64,000 nucleotides of DNA from Bacteroides congonensis (GTDB lineage: Bacteria > Bacteroidota > Bacteroidia > Bacteroidales > Bacteroidaceae): positions 1,678,748 to 1,742,747 of the forward strand of contig NZ_FQXY01000011.1 in NCBI RefSeq assembly GCF_900130125.1, written 5' to 3'. How positions within the stretch are numbered: position 1 is the first letter of the stretch; every line of letters begins with the position of its first letter. This document shows, one piece after another, positions 34,482-42,806 of this stretch. Below the pieces are notes generated by a model, which was not told the DNA's origin, did not search any database, and saw only the letters and a list, made by a program, of their open reading frames with translations. A program made the translations under genes and the position numbers.

Positions 34482-34898
34482 ATGAGCAGAATTGTAGCAA
34501 TAGATTATGGAAGAAAGCGCACAGGGATAGCTGTCAGTGATACTATGCAACTGATTGCAAACGGTTTGACAACAGTGTCTACGCATGAGCTTCTGAAGTT
34601 TATCGGTGATTATGTAGCCAAAGAACCGGTAGAACGGATTATTATCGGACTGCCTAAGCAGATGAATAATGAGGTCTCGGAAAATATGAAAAATATAGAA
34701 CCTTTTGTCCGTTCGCTGAAGAAACGTTTCCCTGATATTCCGGTTGAGTATGTGGATGAACGTTTTACGTCTGTTCTGGCGCATCGCACAATGCTGGAAG
34801 CGGGCTTGAAGAAGAAGGATCGTCAGAACAAAGCATTGGTAGACGAGATAAGCGCTACAATAATTCTGCAAACATATTTGGAGAGTAAACGTTTTTAG
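34482..34898 (+). CDS. ruvX: RuvX/YqgF Holliday-junction resolvase-like protein
   Basis: 138 aa from ATG 34482; an in-frame TTG three codons earlier lies inside the promoter box. RNase H-fold motifs are DYGRKRTGIAVSD (first Asp), VDERFTSVLA (Glu/Arg) and KALVDEISATIILQTYL (third acidic residue). The family is linked to rRNA 5' maturation of 16S pre-rRNA and to Holliday-junction resolution. It is 45 bases before def, an association with translation genes that suits the rRNA role. Confidence 0.92.
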   Translation: MSRIVAIDYGRKRTGIAVSDTMQLIANGLTTVSTHELLKFIGDYVAKEPVERIIIGLPKQMNNEVSENMKNIEPFVRSLKKRFPDIPVEYVDERFTSVLAHRTMLEAGLKKKDRQNKALVDEISATIILQTYLESKRF

Positions 34899-34943
34899 TA
34901 GATGACAATAGAATAATTTAATTTATTAGTAGAATATAAAGAT

Positions 34944-35498
34944 ATGATTTTACCTATTTATGTATATGGACAGCCTGTTTTGAGAAAGGTGGCAGAGGAC
35001 ATAACTTCGGATTATCCGAATTTGAAAGAGTTGATTGCGAATATGTTTGAAACAATGGTGCACGCAGACGGTGTTGGGCTGGCTGCCCCGCAGATTGGTC
35101 TGCCTATCCGTGTTGTTACCATCACATTGGATCCGCTTTCGGAAGATTATCCTGAATTTAAGGATTTTAATAAGGCTTATATCAATCCGCATATACTGGA
35201 AGTGGCTGGTGAGGAAGTGAGTATGGAAGAAGGTTGTTTGAGCCTTCCCGGCATTCATGAAACAGTGAAAAGAGGAGATAAGATCCGCGTGAAATATATG
35301 GACGAGAATTTTGTAGAACATGAGGAAGTGGTAGAAGGTTACCTGGCTCGTGTCATGCAGCATGAATTCGACCATTTGGACGGTAAAATGTTCATTGATC
35401 ATATCTCTGCGCTTCGTAAACAGATGATTAAAGGAAAGCTGAATACGATGCTGAAAGGGAAAGCACGCAGTTCTTATAAGATGAAACAGGTGAAATAA
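34944..35498 (+). CDS. def: Peptide deformylase
   Basis: 184 aa metalloenzyme removing the formyl group from nascent N-terminal methionine. The three hallmark motifs are present: GVGLAAPQIGL near residue 44, EGCLSLPG near 97 (metal-ligand Cys) and MQHEFDHLDG near 139 (two His ligands and catalytic Glu). Downstream of ruvX in the same direction. Confidence 0.97.
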   Translation: MILPIYVYGQPVLRKVAEDITSDYPNLKELIANMFETMVHADGVGLAAPQIGLPIRVVTITLDPLSEDYPEFKDFNKAYINPHILEVAGEEVSMEEGCLSLPGIHETVKRGDKIRVKYMDENFVEHEEVVEGYLARVMQHEFDHLDGKMFIDHISALRKQMIKGKLNTMLKGKARSSYKMKQVK

Positions 35499-35541
35499 AG
35501 ATAAAAAACGTTTATATCCCTGTTAAGTAAACGAAAAGCAT

Positions 35542-35549
35542 TATTTTTG
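35542..35549 (+). promoter_or_regulatory. Bacteroides -7 box for the TPR gene
   Basis: TATTTTTG matches TAnnTTTG; predicted start near 35556, about 13 bases before the ATG. Confidence 0.5.
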
Positions 35550-35568
35550 CTTCGTTTACAAGCATAAA

Positions 35569-37605
35569 ATGTCGATGATAAAAAGAATATTAACAGTATT
35601 ATTACTGTTCCCCACGCTGGTATGTGCTCAGATAAATACGGATCGGGTGATGACTATCGCCCGAAACGCTCTTTATTTTGAGGATTATGTACTTTCTATC
35701 CAGTATTTTAACCAGGTGATTAATGCGAAGCCTTATTTGTATGAACCTTATTTCTTCAGGGCGTTGGCTAAACTGAACCTGGAAGATTTTCAAGGTGCTG
35801 AAATAGACTGTGACGCAGCTATTCAGCGGAATCCGTTTGTGGTAGGCGCTTATCAGGTTCGTGGTTTGGCAAGGATTCGTCAGAGTAAATTTGACGGGGC
35901 TATTGAAGATTATCAGAAAGCTTTGCATTATGATCCGGAGAACATCACTCTGTGGCATAATCTGACATTATCCCATATTCAGAAGAAGGATTATGATTCT
36001 GCGAAAGAAGACTTGGAGAGTTTGCTGAAAGTGTCTCCGCGTTATACTCGTGCGTACCTGATGAGGGGTGAGGTGTCTTTGCAGCAAAAGGATACGATTG
36101 CTGCTTTGAATGACTTTAATAAAGCGCTTGAACTGGATAAGTATGATCCGGACGCATGGTCTGCAAGAGCGATTGTGAAATTGCAGCAGTCTAAGTATGC
36201 GGAAGCTGAGTCAGACTTCGATCGGGCTATTCATTTAAGTGCCAAGAATGCAGGAAATTATATTAATCGTGCATTGGCACGATTCCACCAGAAAAATCTG
36301 CGGGGTGCTATGAGCGATTATGACCTGGCCCTGGATATTGATCCTAATAATTTTATCGGGCATTATAACCGTGGTTTGCTTCGCGCGCAGGTAGGTGATG
36401 ACAACCGGGCGATTGAGGATTTCGATTTTGTGATTCAGATGGAGCCGGATAATATGATGGCTATATTTAACCGTGGCTTGCTTCGTGCACAGACGGGTGA
36501 TTATCGTGGTGCGATAAAAGACTACACAACTGTAATCGACCAGTATCCCAACTTCCTTGCCGGATATTACCAACGTTCGGAAGCCAGACGGAAGATTGGT
36601 GACAAGAAAGGGGCGGAACAGGACGAGTTTAAAGTCATGAAGGCGCAGATCGACAAGCAGAACGGTGTGACGAATAAAGATGTAGCCCAAAATCAGAATA
36701 AAGAAAAAGACGGTGAAGACGAGGAGGGTGAAAAGACCCGTAAGAAGTCGGATAAGAATATGAATAACTATCGTAAGATAGTCATTGCTGACGACTCTGA
36801 AGCCGAACAACGCTATACGAGCGATTATCGTGGACGTGTGCAGGATAAGAACGTGAATATTACACTGGAACCTATGTTCGCATTGACTTATTATGAGAAA
36901 ATGAGTGATGTGAAGCGTTCTGTGAATTTCCACAAATTCGTTGAGGATTTGAATCGTTCGGGTGTGCTTCCGAAACGTCTCCGTATCACAAATATGGAAG
37001 CTCCGTTGACGGAAGAACAAGTGAAGTTCCACTTTGCTCTGATCGATACACATACATCTGCTATTGTAGCGGATGAAAAGAGTGCTCCAAAACGCTTTGC
37101 CCGTGCAATTGATTTTTACCTGGTACAGGATTTCTCAAGTGCCGTTTCCGATTTGACGCAAACGATCCTGTTGGATGGGGATTTCTTCCCGGCATACTTT
37201 ATGCGTGCTCTTATCCGCTGTAAGCAACTGGAATATCAGAAGGCGGAACAAGCTGCTGAAACAGAGACTTTGGGTGATAAGCGCAAGGAGATTACGGCGG
37301 TAGATTATGAAGTGGTGAGAAAAGATTTGGATAAAGTAATCAATTTGGCACCGGATTTTGTTTATGCTTATTATAATCGTGCGAATGTTTCTGCCATGCT
37401 GAAAGATTATCGCGCGGCAGTGGCCGACTATGACAAGGCTATCGAACTGAATCCGGACTTTGCGGATGCATATTTCAACCGGGGGCTTACTCATATTTTC
37501 TTGGGTAATAACAAACTGGGTATTTCTGATTTAAGTAAAGCCGGTGAGTTGGGCATTGTTTCCGCTTATAATGTAATCAAGCGTTTTACGGATCAGACGG
37601 AATAA
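35569..37605 (+). CDS. Secreted TPR-repeat protein
   Basis: 678 aa with a signal peptide (MIKRILTVLLLFPTLVCAQ region). Two blocks of tetratricopeptide repeats, about residues 25-350 (at least nine units, e.g. AKLNLEDFQGAEIDCDAAIQ) and about 515-670, are joined by a charged, Lys/Glu/Asp-rich linker (about 360-420) and a less repetitive region. TPR arrays mediate protein contacts, and the signal peptide places this one in the periplasm. No catalytic domain is visible. It stands between def and thrS with its own -7 box; partners are unknown. Confidence 0.88.
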   Translation: MSMIKRILTVLLLFPTLVCAQINTDRVMTIARNALYFEDYVLSIQYFNQVINAKPYLYEPYFFRALAKLNLEDFQGAEIDCDAAIQRNPFVVGAYQVRGLARIRQSKFDGAIEDYQKALHYDPENITLWHNLTLSHIQKKDYDSAKEDLESLLKVSPRYTRAYLMRGEVSLQQKDTIAALNDFNKALELDKYDPDAWSARAIVKLQQSKYAEAESDFDRAIHLSAKNAGNYINRALARFHQKNLRGAMSDYDLALDIDPNNFIGHYNRGLLRAQVGDDNRAIEDFDFVIQMEPDNMMAIFNRGLLRAQTGDYRGAIKDYTTVIDQYPNFLAGYYQRSEARRKIGDKKGAEQDEFKVMKAQIDKQNGVTNKDVAQNQNKEKDGEDEEGEKTRKKSDKNMNNYRKIVIADDSEAEQRYTSDYRGRVQDKNVNITLEPMFALTYYEKMSDVKRSVNFHKFVEDLNRSGVLPKRLRITNMEAPLTEEQVKFHFALIDTHTSAIVADEKSAPKRFARAIDFYLVQDFSSAVSDLTQTILLDGDFFPAYFMRALIRCKQLEYQKAEQAAETETLGDKRKEITAVDYEVVRKDLDKVINLAPDFVYAYYNRANVSAMLKDYRAAVADYDKAIELNPDFADAYFNRGLTHIFLGNNKLGISDLSKAGELGIVSAYNVIKRFTDQTE

Positions 37606-37645
37606 CATTTTTTTGATAAAAAATGGAAAACTCAAAAGATTTAGT

Positions 37646-37653
37646 TACTTTTG
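37646..37653 (+). promoter_or_regulatory. Bacteroides -7 box for thrS
   Basis: TACTTTTG matches TAnnTTTG, 35 bases before the thrS ATG. The short leader leaves no room for a T-box, which fits Bacteroidota. Confidence 0.5.
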
Positions 37654-37687
37654 CGTTCAAATTGTGAAAATATAACATAATCATATT

Positions 37688-39628
37688 ATGATAAAGATAA
37701 CATTTCCCGATGGCTCTGTTCGTGAGTATAACGAAGGAGTGAACGGTTTACAGATTGCAGAAAGTATCAGTTCGCGTTTGGCACAGGATGTGCTGGCATG
37801 TGGCGTGAATGGTGAGACTTACGATTTGGGACGTCCTATTAATGAGGATGCGAATTTCGTACTTTATAAATGGGATGATGAAGAAGGTAAACATGCCTTT
37901 TGGCATACAAGTGCCCACTTGCTGGCTGAAGCTTTGCAGGAACTTTATCCGGGTATCCAGTTTGGTATCGGTCCGGCTATTGAAAACGGATTCTACTATG
38001 ATGTGGATCCGGGAGAAGCTGTGATTAAAGAAAGTGACTTGCCCGCTATTGAAGCTAAGATGCTGGAACTGGCTGCAAAGAAAGAAAATGTAGTCAGAAA
38101 GAGTATTGCTAAAACAGATGCTTTGAAGATGTTCGGCGATCGGGGGGAAACTTATAAATGTGAATTGATTTCCGAATTGGAAGACGGACACATAACTACG
38201 TATACACAGGGTGCATTTACTGACCTTTGCCGTGGCCCTCACTTGATGACGACTGCTCCGATCAAGGCTATCAAGCTGACTGCTGTTGCCGGTGCTTACT
38301 GGCGTGGTCACGAAGATCGCAAGATGCTGACCCGTATTTATGGTATTACGTTCCCGAAAAAGAAAATGCTGGATGAATATCTGGTATTGCTGGAAGAAGC
38401 GAAGAAGCGTGACCACCGTAAGATTGGTAAGGAGATGCAATTGTTCATGTTCTCTGAAACGGTTGGAAAGGGACTCCCGATGTGGTTGCCGAAAGGTACT
38501 GCATTGCGTCTGCGTCTGCAAGAATTCCTGCGTCGTATTCAGACCCGCTACGATTATCAGGAAGTGATTACTCCGCCGATTGGTAATAAACTGTTGTATG
38601 TGACTTCCGGTCACTATGCAAAATATGGCAAGGATGCATTTCAGCCTATCCATACGCCGGAAGAAGGTGAAGAGTACTTCTTGAAACCAATGAACTGCCC
38701 TCATCACTGTGAGATTTACAAGAATTTCCCGCGTTCGTATAAGGATCTGCCTTTGCGTATCGCTGAATTCGGAACGGTTTGCCGTTATGAACAAAGTGGC
38801 GAGTTGCACGGTTTAACTCGTGTACGTAGCTTTACGCAGGATGATGCACATATCTTCTGTCGTCCGGAGCAAGTGAAGGATGAATTTCTCCGCGTGATGG
38901 ATATTATATCTATCGTGTTCCGTTCTATGGATTTCCAGAATTTTGAAGCTCAGATATCATTGCGTGATAAAGTGAATCGCGAGAAATATATCGGTAGCGA
39001 TGACAACTGGGAAAAAGCTGAACAGGCTATTATCGAAGCTTGTGCGGAAAAAGGCTTGCCTGCCAAGATTGAGTATGGAGAAGCTGCTTTCTATGGCCCT
39101 AAGCTCGACTTTATGGTGAAAGACGCTATCGGCCGTCGTTGGCAGTTGGGTACTATCCAGGTTGACTACAACTTGCCGGAACGTTTTGAACTTGAATATA
39201 TGGGTTCTGACAACCAGAAGCATCGTCCGGTAATGATTCACCGCGCTCCGTTCGGATCTATGGAACGTTTTGTTGCCGTGTTGATAGAACATACTGCCGG
39301 TAAGTTCCCATTGTGGCTGACACCGGAACAGGTGGTTATTCTGCCGATCAGTGAGAAGTTCAATGAATATGCAGAACAAGTGAAGATGTATCTGAAGATT
39401 CATGAAATCCGTGCGATTGTAGATGATCGTAACGAGAAGATTGGCCGTAAGATTCGCGATAATGAAATGAAGCGCATTCCTTACATGCTGATTGTCGGTG
39501 AGAAAGAGGCTGAAAATGGTGAAGTTTCTGTTCGCAGACAAGGCGAAGGTGATAAGGGAACCATGAAATTTGAAGAATTTGCTAAAATTTTGAACGAAGA
39601 AGTTCAGAATATGATAAATAAATGGTAA
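37688..39628 (+). CDS. thrS: Threonyl-tRNA synthetase
   Basis: 646 aa, full length. Domains in order: TGS (residues 1-62), editing domain with HTSAHLLAEAL (near 76; zinc-site-like HxxxH of SAD), class II core with MNCPHHCEIY (near 338) and RYEQSGELHGLTRVRSFTQDDAH (motif 2 region, near 366), and a C-terminal anticodon-binding domain ending near 640. It charges tRNA-Thr, one of which is encoded at 51735. First gene of thrS-infC-rpmI-rplT, a conserved translation cluster. Confidence 0.98.
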   Translation: MIKITFPDGSVREYNEGVNGLQIAESISSRLAQDVLACGVNGETYDLGRPINEDANFVLYKWDDEEGKHAFWHTSAHLLAEALQELYPGIQFGIGPAIENGFYYDVDPGEAVIKESDLPAIEAKMLELAAKKENVVRKSIAKTDALKMFGDRGETYKCELISELEDGHITTYTQGAFTDLCRGPHLMTTAPIKAIKLTAVAGAYWRGHEDRKMLTRIYGITFPKKKMLDEYLVLLEEAKKRDHRKIGKEMQLFMFSETVGKGLPMWLPKGTALRLRLQEFLRRIQTRYDYQEVITPPIGNKLLYVTSGHYAKYGKDAFQPIHTPEEGEEYFLKPMNCPHHCEIYKNFPRSYKDLPLRIAEFGTVCRYEQSGELHGLTRVRSFTQDDAHIFCRPEQVKDEFLRVMDIISIVFRSMDFQNFEAQISLRDKVNREKYIGSDDNWEKAEQAIIEACAEKGLPAKIEYGEAAFYGPKLDFMVKDAIGRRWQLGTIQVDYNLPERFELEYMGSDNQKHRPVMIHRAPFGSMERFVAVLIEHTAGKFPLWLTPEQVVILPISEKFNEYAEQVKMYLKIHEIRAIVDDRNEKIGRKIRDNEMKRIPYMLIVGEKEAENGEVSVRRQGEGDKGTMKFEEFAKILNEEVQNMINKW

Positions 39629-39633
39629 CTTTG
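39626..39633 (+). promoter_or_regulatory. Candidate -7 box for infC overlapping the thrS stop
   Basis: TAACTTTG matches TAnnTTTG and its first three bases are the thrS stop codon. Predicted start near 39640 would give infC a leader of about 60 bases. No -33 box is evident. Confidence 0.4.
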
Positions 39634-39700
39634 CAGCCGTTTCAGAATAAAATATTTAGTATAACAATTAAAAGATCAAACTAGGAAGTAAACGTTTTTA

Positions 39701-40303
39701 ATGAAGAATGACACTCTAAAAGGGCAATACAGAATCAATGAACAGATTCGTGCCAAGGAAGTTCGCATAGTAAGCGACGATATTGAACCGAAAGTATATC
39801 CTATCTTTCAGGCTTTGAAAATGGCCGAAGAGAAAGAACTGGATTTAGTGGAAATTTCTCCGAATGCTCAACCCCCTGTTTGTCGTATAATTGATTATTC
39901 TAAATTTCTTTATCAGTTAAAGAAACGTCAGAAGGAACAGAAAGCAAAGCAGGTGAAGGTTAATGTGAAAGAGATTCGCTTCGGCCCTCAGACAGATGAC
40001 CATGACTACAACTTTAAGTTGAAGCATGCGAAGGGATTCCTGGAAGACGGTGATAAAGTGAAGGCTTATGTATTCTTTAAAGGTCGCTCCATCCTTTTCA
40101 AGGAACAAGGTGAAGTATTGCTGCTTCGTTTTGCCAATGATCTTGAAGACTATGCAAAAGTGGATCAAATGCCGATACTTGAAGGAAAGCGTATGACTAT
40201 ACAACTTTCTCCGAAAAAGAAAGATGTTCCTAAAAAGCCGGCGGCTCCGAAACCTGCTGCTCCTGCACAGAAAGCTGAAAAGCCAGAAACGGGCGAAGAA
40301 TAA
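39701..40303 (+). CDS. infC: Translation initiation factor IF-3
   Basis: 200 aa. The N-domain (KGQYRINEQIRAKEVRIV), linker and C-domain (RFGPQTDDHDYNFKLKHAKGFLEDGDKVKAYVFFKGR) are complete, followed by a Lys/Pro/Ala-rich tail of about 25 residues common in Bacteroidota. It prevents premature 50S joining and checks initiator tRNA. The start is a normal ATG, not the rare AUU that autoregulates the E. coli gene. Operon with rpmI and rplT. Confidence 0.97.
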   Translation: MKNDTLKGQYRINEQIRAKEVRIVSDDIEPKVYPIFQALKMAEEKELDLVEISPNAQPPVCRIIDYSKFLYQLKKRQKEQKAKQVKVNVKEIRFGPQTDDHDYNFKLKHAKGFLEDGDKVKAYVFFKGRSILFKEQGEVLLLRFANDLEDYAKVDQMPILEGKRMTIQLSPKKKDVPKKPAAPKPAAPAQKAEKPETGEE

Positions 40304-40371
40304 GAAAAGATGCGTAACGCGCAGGTATAGTGCGTTGCCATTATATATTTAATAATTTAAAAACAAGTAAG

Positions 40372-40569
40372 ATGCCAAAGATGAAGACTAACTCCGGTTC
40401 TAAAAAAAGGTTTACCCTTACCGGAACAGGTAAAATCAAAAGAAAGCACGCTTTTCACAGTCACATTTTGACTAAGAAATCCAAAAAGAGAAAAAGAAAC
40501 CTGTGCTACTCTACAACTGTTGATACAACAAATGTAAGCCAGGTGAAGGAACTCTTAGCAATGAAGTAA
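40372..40569 (+). CDS. rpmI: 50S ribosomal protein L35
   Basis: 65 aa, exactly the family norm, from ATG 40372 (MPKMKTNSGSKKRF). Highly basic, with RKHAFHSHILTKKSKKRKRNL typical of L35. A longer in-frame opening from 40330 is not needed. Between infC and rplT. Confidence 0.97.
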   Translation: MPKMKTNSGSKKRFTLTGTGKIKRKHAFHSHILTKKSKKRKRNLCYSTTVDTTNVSQVKELLAMK

Positions 40570-40603
40570 TCAAAAGCGTAAAAGTATTATTAAAGTATTA
40601 ACC

Positions 40604-40652
40604 GAATGCATTAGCCTGAAGTTCGCTGCGTGAAGTAGCGGCGCTAACATTC
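40604..40652 (+). promoter_or_regulatory. Structured rpmI-rplT spacer (possible L20 control site)
   Basis: GAATGCATTAGC (40604-40615) can pair with GCTAACATTC (40643-40652), with an inner stem-loop CGCT/AGCG. It ends 15 bases before the rplT ATG. L20 autoregulates through mRNA structures in other phyla; a similar role here is inferred. Confidence 0.4.
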
Positions 40653-40667
40653 AAAAAAAGTAAAACT

Positions 40668-41018
40668 ATGCCAAGATCAGTAAATCATGTTGCTTCAAAA
40701 GCAAGAAGAAAGAAAATTTTGAAATTAACCAGAGGTTACTTTGGTGCAAGAAAAAATGTATGGACCGTAGCTAAAAACACTTGGGAAAAGGGTTTGACTT
40801 ACGCGTTCCGTGACCGTAGAAATAAGAAAAGAAACTTCCGCGCTCTTTGGATACAACGTATCAACGCTGCTGCACGTCTTGAAGGAATGTCTTATTCTAA
40901 ATTGATGGGCGGTTTGCACAAAGCCGGTATCGAAATAAACCGTAAGGTTTTGGCTGATTTAGCAATGAATCACCCGGAAGCTTTCAAAGCTGTAGTTGCA
41001 AAAGCAAAAGCTGCTTAA
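40668..41018 (+). CDS. rplT: 50S ribosomal protein L20
   Basis: 116 aa, a normal length. Basic N-terminal extension (PRSVNHVASKARRKKILKL) followed by the globular domain with FRALWIQRINAAARLEGMSYSKLM. Needed early in 50S assembly; in other bacteria it represses its own operon. The 98-base spacer after rpmI carries a foldable stem. Ends just before a strong terminator. Confidence 0.98.
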   Translation: MPRSVNHVASKARRKKILKLTRGYFGARKNVWTVAKNTWEKGLTYAFRDRRNKKRNFRALWIQRINAAARLEGMSYSKLMGGLHKAGIEINRKVLADLAMNHPEAFKAVVAKAKAA

Positions 41019-41040
41019 GTTTCAACAGTTTACGATTTAC

Positions 41041-41080
41041 AAAGTGTCAGTTACTAAGCTAGTAACTGGCACTTTCCTTT
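41041..41080 (+). terminator. Terminator of the infC-rpmI-rplT operon
   Basis: AAAGTGTCAGTTACT (41041-41055) pairs with AGTAACTGGCACTTT (41061-41075, one G-U pair), then CCTTTT. It separates the operon from the RNA gene that follows. Confidence 0.9.
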
Positions 41081-41141
41081 TATCAGGCAGATGAAAAGGA
41101 ATAAAAAAAATGTTAGTAGGCAAACAAAATCCTTTTTTTTT

Positions 41142-41173
41142 CTTGCTAATCTCAGGGATTCTTATTACATTTG
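41142..41173 (+). promoter_or_regulatory. Promoter of the 6S-like RNA
   Basis: CTTG (41142-41145), a 20-base spacer and TACATTTG (41166-41173) give a near-consensus Bacteroides promoter. Predicted start is near 41180. Confidence 0.6.
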
Positions 41174-41180
41174 TGATACA

Positions 41181-41365
41181 AAAATATTAGCCGTATCGAC
41201 TGGATCGGGAAACTCTTCAAATTAATCTGATGCACCGAGAAAGCTTCGTTCTTCAATGGCGGGCCACATCCTTCGGGACAGCTTTAAGCCGGTGGATTAC
41301 AAAGAGGGCGAGCGCTCAAATCTTGTTCTATCAGAGTTTCATCACATCGTCGGTACGGCTTTCTT
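41181..41365 (+). ncRNA. 6S-like RNA (Bacteroidales-1 type), ends approximate
   Basis: No coding frame. The ends pair: AGCCGTATCGAC (41189-41200) with GTCGGTACGGCT (41349-41360), a 12-pair closing stem with one wobble. Further in, GAAACTCT (41209-41216) pairs perfectly with AGAGTTTC (41333-41340), leaving unpaired flanks and an apical region of smaller hairpins, the layout of 6S RNA, which binds RNA polymerase by mimicking an open promoter. From memory, the Bacteroidales-1 motif is found next to the L20 gene and has been proposed to be 6S RNA; the position here, directly after rplT, fits. Size is about 180 nt. No hairpin terminator follows, so the 3' end may be made by processing. Confidence 0.72.
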
Positions 41366-41377
41366 ATATACTTTCCT

Positions 41378-42148
41378 ATGATATTTTATTTTTCAGGTAC
41401 AGGTAATTCCAAGTGGATCGCCCGGCAGCTATCCAAGGAACAGAAAGAAGAATTGGTTTTCATTCCCGATGCATTAAGGAATGAAACGTTGGAGTTTTGT
41501 CTGCAAGAAGATGAGAAGATAGGATTTGTGTTTCCAATCTATTCGTGGGCACCGCCTGAAATTGTATTTCGCTTTATCCGGAAACTTTCTCTGAAAGGAT
41601 ATAAAGGACAGTATTTGTTTTTTGTCTGTTCATGTGGGGATGATACCGGACTTACGCAGCAGGTGTTGACGAAGGCACTGAAGTCTAAGGGATGGGAGTG
41701 CCATGCCGGCTTTTCTGTGACTATGCCTAATAATTATGTATTGTTTCCGGGGTTTGATGTGGATAGTAAGGAACTGGAACGTAAAAAGTTGGCAGAGAGT
41801 ATTCCAAGCCTCAAAAGGGTAAATACTTTGATAAGTAGGAGGGAGTATGTATTTTCCTGTCATGAAGGGAGTATGCCTTTTATCAAGACAAGGATTATCA
41901 ATCCTTTATTTAATAGTTTCCAAATGTCACCTAAGAACTTTTATGCTACGGATGCCTGTATTGGATGCAGGCGCTGTGAGAAGAGTTGCCCGGTGAAGAA
42001 TATCACCCTTTCGGAAGGAAAACCTGTGTGGGGAAAGGATTGCACCTCCTGTCTGGCATGTTATCATGTATGTCCTCAGCAAGCGGTGCAATATGGAAAA
42101 AGAACAAAAAGGAAAGGGCAATATTTCAACCCCAACTCCGGTTATTGA
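41378..42148 (+). CDS. EFR1 family ferredoxin (flavodoxin-like plus 2[4Fe-4S])
   Basis: 256 aa. The N-terminal half is flavodoxin-like, starting with the FMN-loop motif FYFSGTGNSKWIA. The C-terminal part has two Cys4 clusters, CIGCRRCEKSCPV and CTSCLACYHVCPQ (about residues 195-240). This is the EFR1 architecture, proposed electron carriers without a defined partner. Its ATG lies only 17 bases past the closing stem of the 6S-like RNA and no separate promoter is seen. The gene ends overlapping xpt by seven bases on the opposite strand. Confidence 0.9.
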   Translation: MIFYFSGTGNSKWIARQLSKEQKEELVFIPDALRNETLEFCLQEDEKIGFVFPIYSWAPPEIVFRFIRKLSLKGYKGQYLFFVCSCGDDTGLTQQVLTKALKSKGWECHAGFSVTMPNNYVLFPGFDVDSKELERKKLAESIPSLKRVNTLISRREYVFSCHEGSMPFIKTRIINPLFNSFQMSPKNFYATDACIGCRRCEKSCPVKNITLSEGKPVWGKDCTSCLACYHVCPQQAVQYGKRTKRKGQYFNPNSGY

Positions 42149-42714
42149 TCTTTGATTTTAATACAGCAGTGGGATAAGTCCTCAATAATAGCAAGGCTTT
42201 CTACTCTGACTCCTTGTTCTTCTAATATTTTGCGGCCGTTTTGGAAGGCTTTTTCGATAATAAATCCCATTCCTACCAAATTAGCTCCGGATTGCTTGAT
42301 GAGGTCGAGAACGCCTAATGCTGCGTTTCCGTATGCAAGGAAGTCGTCAACAAAGAGTATATTGTCATTAGGAGTGAGGAAATCGGCACTGATAACAACT
42401 TCATAGTCACGGTCTTTGGTAAATGAATGGACAGTGGTACTCAGTGCATTCTGAATGGTTTTAGGAGATTTTTTCTTGGCAAATACGACAGGTAAGTCCA
42501 TTAAGTAGCCTGTCATGATAGCTGGGGCGATACCACTGGCTTCGATTGTCATAATCTTATTTACGTTTGTGGCTGCAAAACGGCGGACAAACTCAACTCC
42601 GATTGATTTCATTAGGACGGGATCCATTTGATGATTGATAAAACTGTCTACTTTCAGGATACCTCCTTCGTAGCATTTTCCGTCTTGCAGAATTCTCTTT
42701 TTAAGTAATTGCAT
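42142..42714 (-). CDS. xpt: Xanthine phosphoribosyltransferase
   Basis: 190 aa. The PRPP-binding loop is ILFVDDFLAYGNAALG (about residues 117-132), and MTIEASGIAPA near residue 55 is typical of Xpt. Converts xanthine and PRPP to XMP for purine salvage. In Firmicutes xpt is under a guanine riboswitch; here the region before the start (42715-42806) shows no purine riboswitch but a long hairpin shared with paaK. Convergent with, and overlapping, the EFR1 gene by seven bases. Confidence 0.95.
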   Translation of the reverse strand: MQLLKKRILQDGKCYEGGILKVDSFINHQMDPVLMKSIGVEFVRRFAATNVNKIMTIEASGIAPAIMTGYLMDLPVVFAKKKSPKTIQNALSTTVHSFTKDRDYEVVISADFLTPNDNILFVDDFLAYGNAALGVLDLIKQSGANLVGMGFIIEKAFQNGRKILEEQGVRVESLAIIEDLSHCCIKIKDQ

Positions 42715-42735
42715 GCTGTATGATATTAATTAATA

Positions 42736-42790
42736 ATGTGCTAATATGCCATTCCGTTTGATGAAAGTTGCGGATGGTATATTAGCACAT
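42736..42790 (-). terminator. Long hairpin between paaK and xpt
   Basis: ATGTGCTAATATGCCATTCCG (42736-42756; 20 of these bases pair) faces CGGATGGTATATTAGCACAT (42771-42790). No T-run follows on the minus strand, so it may act as a processed 3' end of the ior-paaK transcript or as a leader element of xpt. Confidence 0.5.
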
Positions 42791-42806
42791 AGGCAATTTA
42801 AATAGT

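Noticed and set aside
37748..38809. Minus-strand open frame of 353 codons inside thrS
   Set aside because: Shadow of the complete threonyl-tRNA synthetase gene.
42715..42806. Purine riboswitch before xpt
   Set aside because: No conserved purine aptamer core seen; the space is filled by one long hairpin that fits a transcript end.
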